Assembly: GCA_903896585.1 (NCBI GenBank)
Contig: CAITYI010000301.1
Location: 1 to 8,949, forward strand
Direction of reading: 5' to 3'
DNA length: 8,949 nucleotides
Origin: an uncultured bacterium
GTDB taxonomy: Bacteria; Actinomycetota; Actinomycetes; S36-B12
The position numbers and the translations under genes were made by a program. This document shows, in pieces, positions 6,892 through 8,949 of this stretch. A model generated the notes under the pieces. The model was not told where the DNA came from. It did no database searches and was given only the letters and a program-made list of their open reading frames with translations. Positions within the stretch are counted from its first letter, which is position 1. Every line of letters begins with the position of its first letter.

Positions 6892-8346
6892 TTAGAAGGG
6901 CGGGTCCGAATTGTCGGGTGCGGGTGGGTCGGGTGCGGGTGGTTCGGGTGCGGGTGGTTCGGGTGTGGGTGGTTCGGGTGTGGGTGGTTCGGGCGCGTGC
7001 GAATTCGGAGGTACGGAATAGGTGACTCCATGCGGAGCACGCCAGGTACAGCAACCATTTGCGCCACTTGCCACAATGCTCCAGCCCCCGTGGGTTTTCA
7101 GTTGATGATGTCGCGTACACAGGGCACCTAGATTTGCTGCTGAGGTTTCGCCACCGCGATTCCACTCTTGGGCATGGTCTATTTCGCCACCTTTGGCACT
7201 CCGATTGCACCCAGGGAATCTGCAGGTGATGTCACGGGCTTGGATCAGTCGCCGAAGCTCGGCTCCGGGGGTGTAACGGGTTCGCCCCAGATCAAGCAAA
7301 TGGCCTCGCAGCGGATCGGTTACCAACCGACGTAGGGTGAGGTCGCAGTCAACCATTGACAGAAAGTCTCGGATATCTGATCCTGCGACCTGAAATGGAG
7401 TTCGATTTCCTTCAGTGCAAGTGCCCATGGCCTCTTGGAGGCCGATGAGAGTATTCAGATCGATCACAAGGTCAACCTGAGCCGTGAGAGTTGTTCCGGC
7501 ACCCGCGACAGCACTCCGAGAACCCACAAGTAGATCGATGAGCGCCGCAATACGAGTCCGCCCAGCAGGTAAAGCATTTCCCTGCGGATCACACAGGTCT
7601 GCGAATTTTTCCGAACCTGCGTGGGCGCGGATCGCTGCAGCACATGCTTGTGCCTCCAATATTCCCATGCGGGCAAGTAAAAGCGCCCGACCGTCGCCTT
7701 CATCAATGATCGAAATATCGTGAAGCAGCCGCTGTGAACGGCGGCGTTCGCGTTGGCCCTCGGAATCGATTCTCTCCAACGCTTTGTCTGCAGCAGATTT
7801 TGTCCGCGAAACCGTGCTTTCTACCGCAATGGGAAGCACTCGATTCTGCAAATGCGCGCAGTCGCGGATGAATTGCTGCTGGGTATCAGCATCTGGCTGC
7901 CAAGCGAGCGAATGTTTCGCAGCGGCGTTGCAGATAACTGTTGCATGATCCACTGAAATTCTGCCCGAATAGAGTGCTTGGGCAGTCTCCGATAATGGGC
8001 CATACAACATACGTGCATGGTCAATGCGCCGCTGACTCTCGGTAAATGACCAGCGCAGGTGTACCGCTACCTGCTCGCGGATTCCATCGTCGATTGTGAT
8101 GGTGCGCAAAGTCGATGAAACTTGGGTAGTTGATTGCGTGGGACAGTCCGATTCAATGCTGACTACTTGGCTGATGCGGTGCGGACCGGCAATCTCCCGC
8201 AGAATGCGGGCCTGCTCGAGGTATAAGCGATTGCGCTCAACTTCCTGATGCCGCAACTGCTCCAAGAGCACCGGGTCAGCAATCACAACTGCCTCGCGTG
8301 CGTCTCGTGCTTGGCGTGCGTCTCGTGCTTGGTGTACGGGTCGCAC
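6892..8346 (-). CDS. DUF222 / HNH endonuclease-domain protein (13E12 type)
   Basis: A 484-residue protein of the actinobacterial DUF222-HNH family (REP13E12-like), often multicopy and associated with mobile DNA. Residues about 25-350 form the helical DUF222 region. Residues 370-420 form the HNH nuclease domain, with Cys375 and Cys380 (CRFPGC), Asp390-His391, Asn405, Cys410 and His413-His414: a complete zinc-bracketed HNH site. Nuclease activity is inferred. Residues about 449-477 are PEPPT/PEPPA/PDPPA repeats coded by the array at 6916-6990. The longest frame starts at GTG 8344-8346 with no clear ribosome site and includes a QARDAR duplication. A GTG at 8284-8286 with GAGG just upstream is an attractive alternative, giving a 464-residue protein beginning VIADP. 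The gene is monocistronic by spacing, lying between manA and sahH where M. tuberculosis has unrelated genes. Stop TAA. Confidence 0.9.
   Translation of the reverse strand: MRPVHQARDARQARDAREAVVIADPVLLEQLRHQEVERNRLYLEQARILREIAGPHRISQVVSIESDCPTQSTTQVSSTLRTITIDDGIREQVAVHLRWSFTESQRRIDHARMLYGPLSETAQALYSGRISVDHATVICNAAAKHSLAWQPDADTQQQFIRDCAHLQNRVLPIAVESTVSRTKSAADKALERIDSEGQRERRRSQRLLHDISIIDEGDGRALLLARMGILEAQACAAAIRAHAGSEKFADLCDPQGNALPAGRTRIAALIDLLVGSRSAVAGAGTTLTAQVDLVIDLNTLIGLQEAMGTCTEGNRTPFQVAGSDIRDFLSMVDCDLTLRRLVTDPLRGHLLDLGRTRYTPGAELRRLIQARDITCRFPGCNRSAKGGEIDHAQEWNRGGETSAANLGALCTRHHQLKTHGGWSIVASGANGCCTWRAPHGVTYSVPPNSHAPEPPTPEPPTPEPPAPEPPAPDPPAPDNSDPPF
6916..6990 (-). repeat. 15-bp coding repeat giving a Pro-rich tail
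   Basis: Five copies of a 15-bp unit, plus strand gggtgcgggtggttc with C/T variation at position 6 and one G at position 13. On the minus strand they code for PEPPT, PEPPT, PEPPA, PEPPA, PDPPA at the C-terminus of the HNH protein. The tail is probably disordered. Copy-number change would lengthen or shorten the tail by five residues without breaking the frame. Confidence 0.95.
8296..8331. repeat. 18-bp perfect tandem duplication at the HNH gene start
   Basis: Two identical copies of gcgtgcgtctcgtgcttg (plus strand) at 8296-8313 and 8314-8331. In the HNH frame they code QARDAR twice. They lie between the two possible GTG starts, so they are either the protein's first residues or part of its untranslated leader. 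Confidence 0.9.
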
Positions 8347-8390
8347 GGTCTTAACGCACCGTCTTATCGATCATGAAGGTAGTCAACACT

Positions 8391-8402
8391 GGGGGTCTGA
8401 CA
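8391..8402 (-). promoter_or_regulatory. TGTCAGACCCCC element upstream of the HNH gene
   Basis: The gap 8347-8467 must hold the HNH gene's promoter. On the minus strand it contains TGTCAGACCCCC followed closely by GTTGACTACC. TTGACT resembles a -35 box, but no good -10 lies 16-18 nt further on. I have an unverified impression that a TGTC(A/G)GACCC string recurs near DUF222 genes of actinobacteria; its role is unknown. Confidence 0.25.
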
Positions 8403-8467
8403 TTTGAAGTTGTGAAGACGTCCTGTGACGGATGAGCAAGGTGTGAAATTTGTTGTTTTCACCTCAG

Positions 8468-8949
8468 CTACCCGAAATCACTCACCTCGATAACGGCGAC
8501 CGTACCCCTGGTTGAAATGTTGGCGGAAGGTTCAGGTGCGGTAATAACTAACGCTTGTCCGGGTTGGATTATTACCGATGAATTATCAGGGGGATCTGAT
8601 TCCGAATTCATCAACATCACGGTGGTTTCGGACTCCAGTGCCAAAATCAAGCGGTAGTGACCACTTTCAACGGACACTGAATCATGGGTTGTGCGGACCG
8701 TAAAGGGCTCCATTGTTTCGGTTGGCTCAAAGCGCAACGCCTCCAGCGCCAAATCAGCGAATACCGGCTTGGGGGTTAGGCCGAGCCGCAGCACGTTATC
8801 TGACGAAGTCATGACCTCAATGCCAGTGCCACGAATATAACTGTGCGGGACACCTGCTGGAATAAAAATGGATTCACCCGGGGCAAGGTGGACGACATCA
8901 AGAAAGAGGGCGAGCAGACAACCTGGATCATGTGGGTATTCGGCGATGA
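8468..8949 (-). CDS. manA: Mannose-6-phosphate isomerase, class I (C-terminal part; gene continues beyond the window)
   Basis: About 160 C-terminal residues of a type I phosphomannose isomerase, the zinc enzyme that interconverts fructose-6-phosphate and mannose-6-phosphate and so feeds GDP-mannose and envelope mannan/glycolipid synthesis. The frame is open from the right edge to TAG at 8468-8470. It carries the cupin signature LAPGESIFIPAGVPHSYIRG, whose His is a zinc ligand in the family, followed by GIEVMTSSDNVLRLGLTPK, the best-conserved stretch of ManA. The Met in IEVMTSSDN (ATG 8810-8812) is internal, not a start. The remaining 115 residues form the second cupin lobe, ending in VAVIEVSDFG. 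The upstream half with the YKDxNHKPE zinc motif lies outside the window. M. tuberculosis manA (Rv3255c) is likewise upstream of sahH on the same strand. Confidence 0.93.
   Translation of the reverse strand, partial: IAEYPHDPGCLLALFLDVVHLAPGESIFIPAGVPHSYIRGTGIEVMTSSDNVLRLGLTPKPVFADLALEALRFEPTETMEPFTVRTTHDSVSVESGHYRLILALESETTVMLMNSESDPPDNSSVIIQPGQALVITAPEPSANISTRGTVAVIEVSDFG

Noticed and set aside
6802..6990. CRISPR array
   Set aside because: The repeats are contiguous 15-bp units with no unique spacers and no cas genes nearby.
6802..7131. Plus-strand repeat peptide (IPAWL repeats), and minus-strand NQAGI/TRTRT peptides
   Set aside because: A 15-bp tandem array is open in several frames automatically; these have no ribosome site or known domain and overlap the real HNH gene antisense or out of frame.
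8432..8466. Terminator downstream of manA
   Set aside because: The minus strand has AGGTGAAA and TTTCACACCT arms, but the pairing needs a 2-nt bulge, has a wide loop and lacks a U-tract.
8468..8812. Small independent ORF of 114 residues
   Set aside because: The frame continues upstream to the window edge with strong ManA motifs; the ATG is the internal Met of IEVMTSSDN.

Overview
The window looks like chromosomal DNA from an actinobacterium of moderate GC (roughly 53-55% by counting a few lines, low for the phylum). The evidence is the gene set: MtrA, MtrB and the lipoprotein LpqB in that order, an actinobacterial-type S-adenosylhomocysteine hydrolase with the approximately 40-residue insertion, a type I mannose-6-phosphate isomerase, and a DUF222/HNH protein of the '13E12' kind. 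Every gene I can support lies on the minus strand, so transcription runs from high to low coordinates. The order manA - sahH - mtrA - mtrB - lpqB matches the order of these genes in Mycobacterium tuberculosis, with differences in what lies between them.

Layout from upstream (right) to downstream (left): the C-terminal part of manA enters at the right edge (8468-8949). Next is a DUF222/HNH endonuclease-like gene (6892-8346), whose proline-rich tail is coded by a 15-bp tandem repeat. A second, unrelated 15-bp tandem array (6802-6891) follows directly after its stop codon. Then comes sahH/ahcY (5164-6636), complete from end to end except for one in-frame TAG exactly where the family has a conserved tryptophan. 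A hairpin at 5082-5114 separates sahH from a tightly packed cluster: a CPBP-family intramembrane protease (4297-5070), mtrA (3555-4292), mtrB (1774-3528) and lpqB (26-1777). Gaps in the cluster are 4 nt, 26 nt and a GTGA stop/start overlap. A further gene may begin across the lpqB stop codon at the left edge.

Working together: MtrB (membrane sensor kinase) and MtrA (response regulator) form the actinobacterial system tied to cell-wall turnover and division, and LpqB is its lipoprotein partner outside the membrane. The CPBP protease sits where M. tuberculosis has tmk, 4 nt from mtrA, and is probably co-expressed with the system. SahH removes the S-adenosylhomocysteine left by methyltransferases, and ManA supplies mannose-6-phosphate for mannosylated envelope molecules. 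These two are linked to the cluster by conserved position rather than by a visible pathway.

The main oddity is the nonsense codon in an otherwise perfectly preserved sahH. The second is the pair of abutting 15-bp repeat arrays at the end of the HNH gene. I see no tRNA, rRNA, CRISPR array or insertion sequence.
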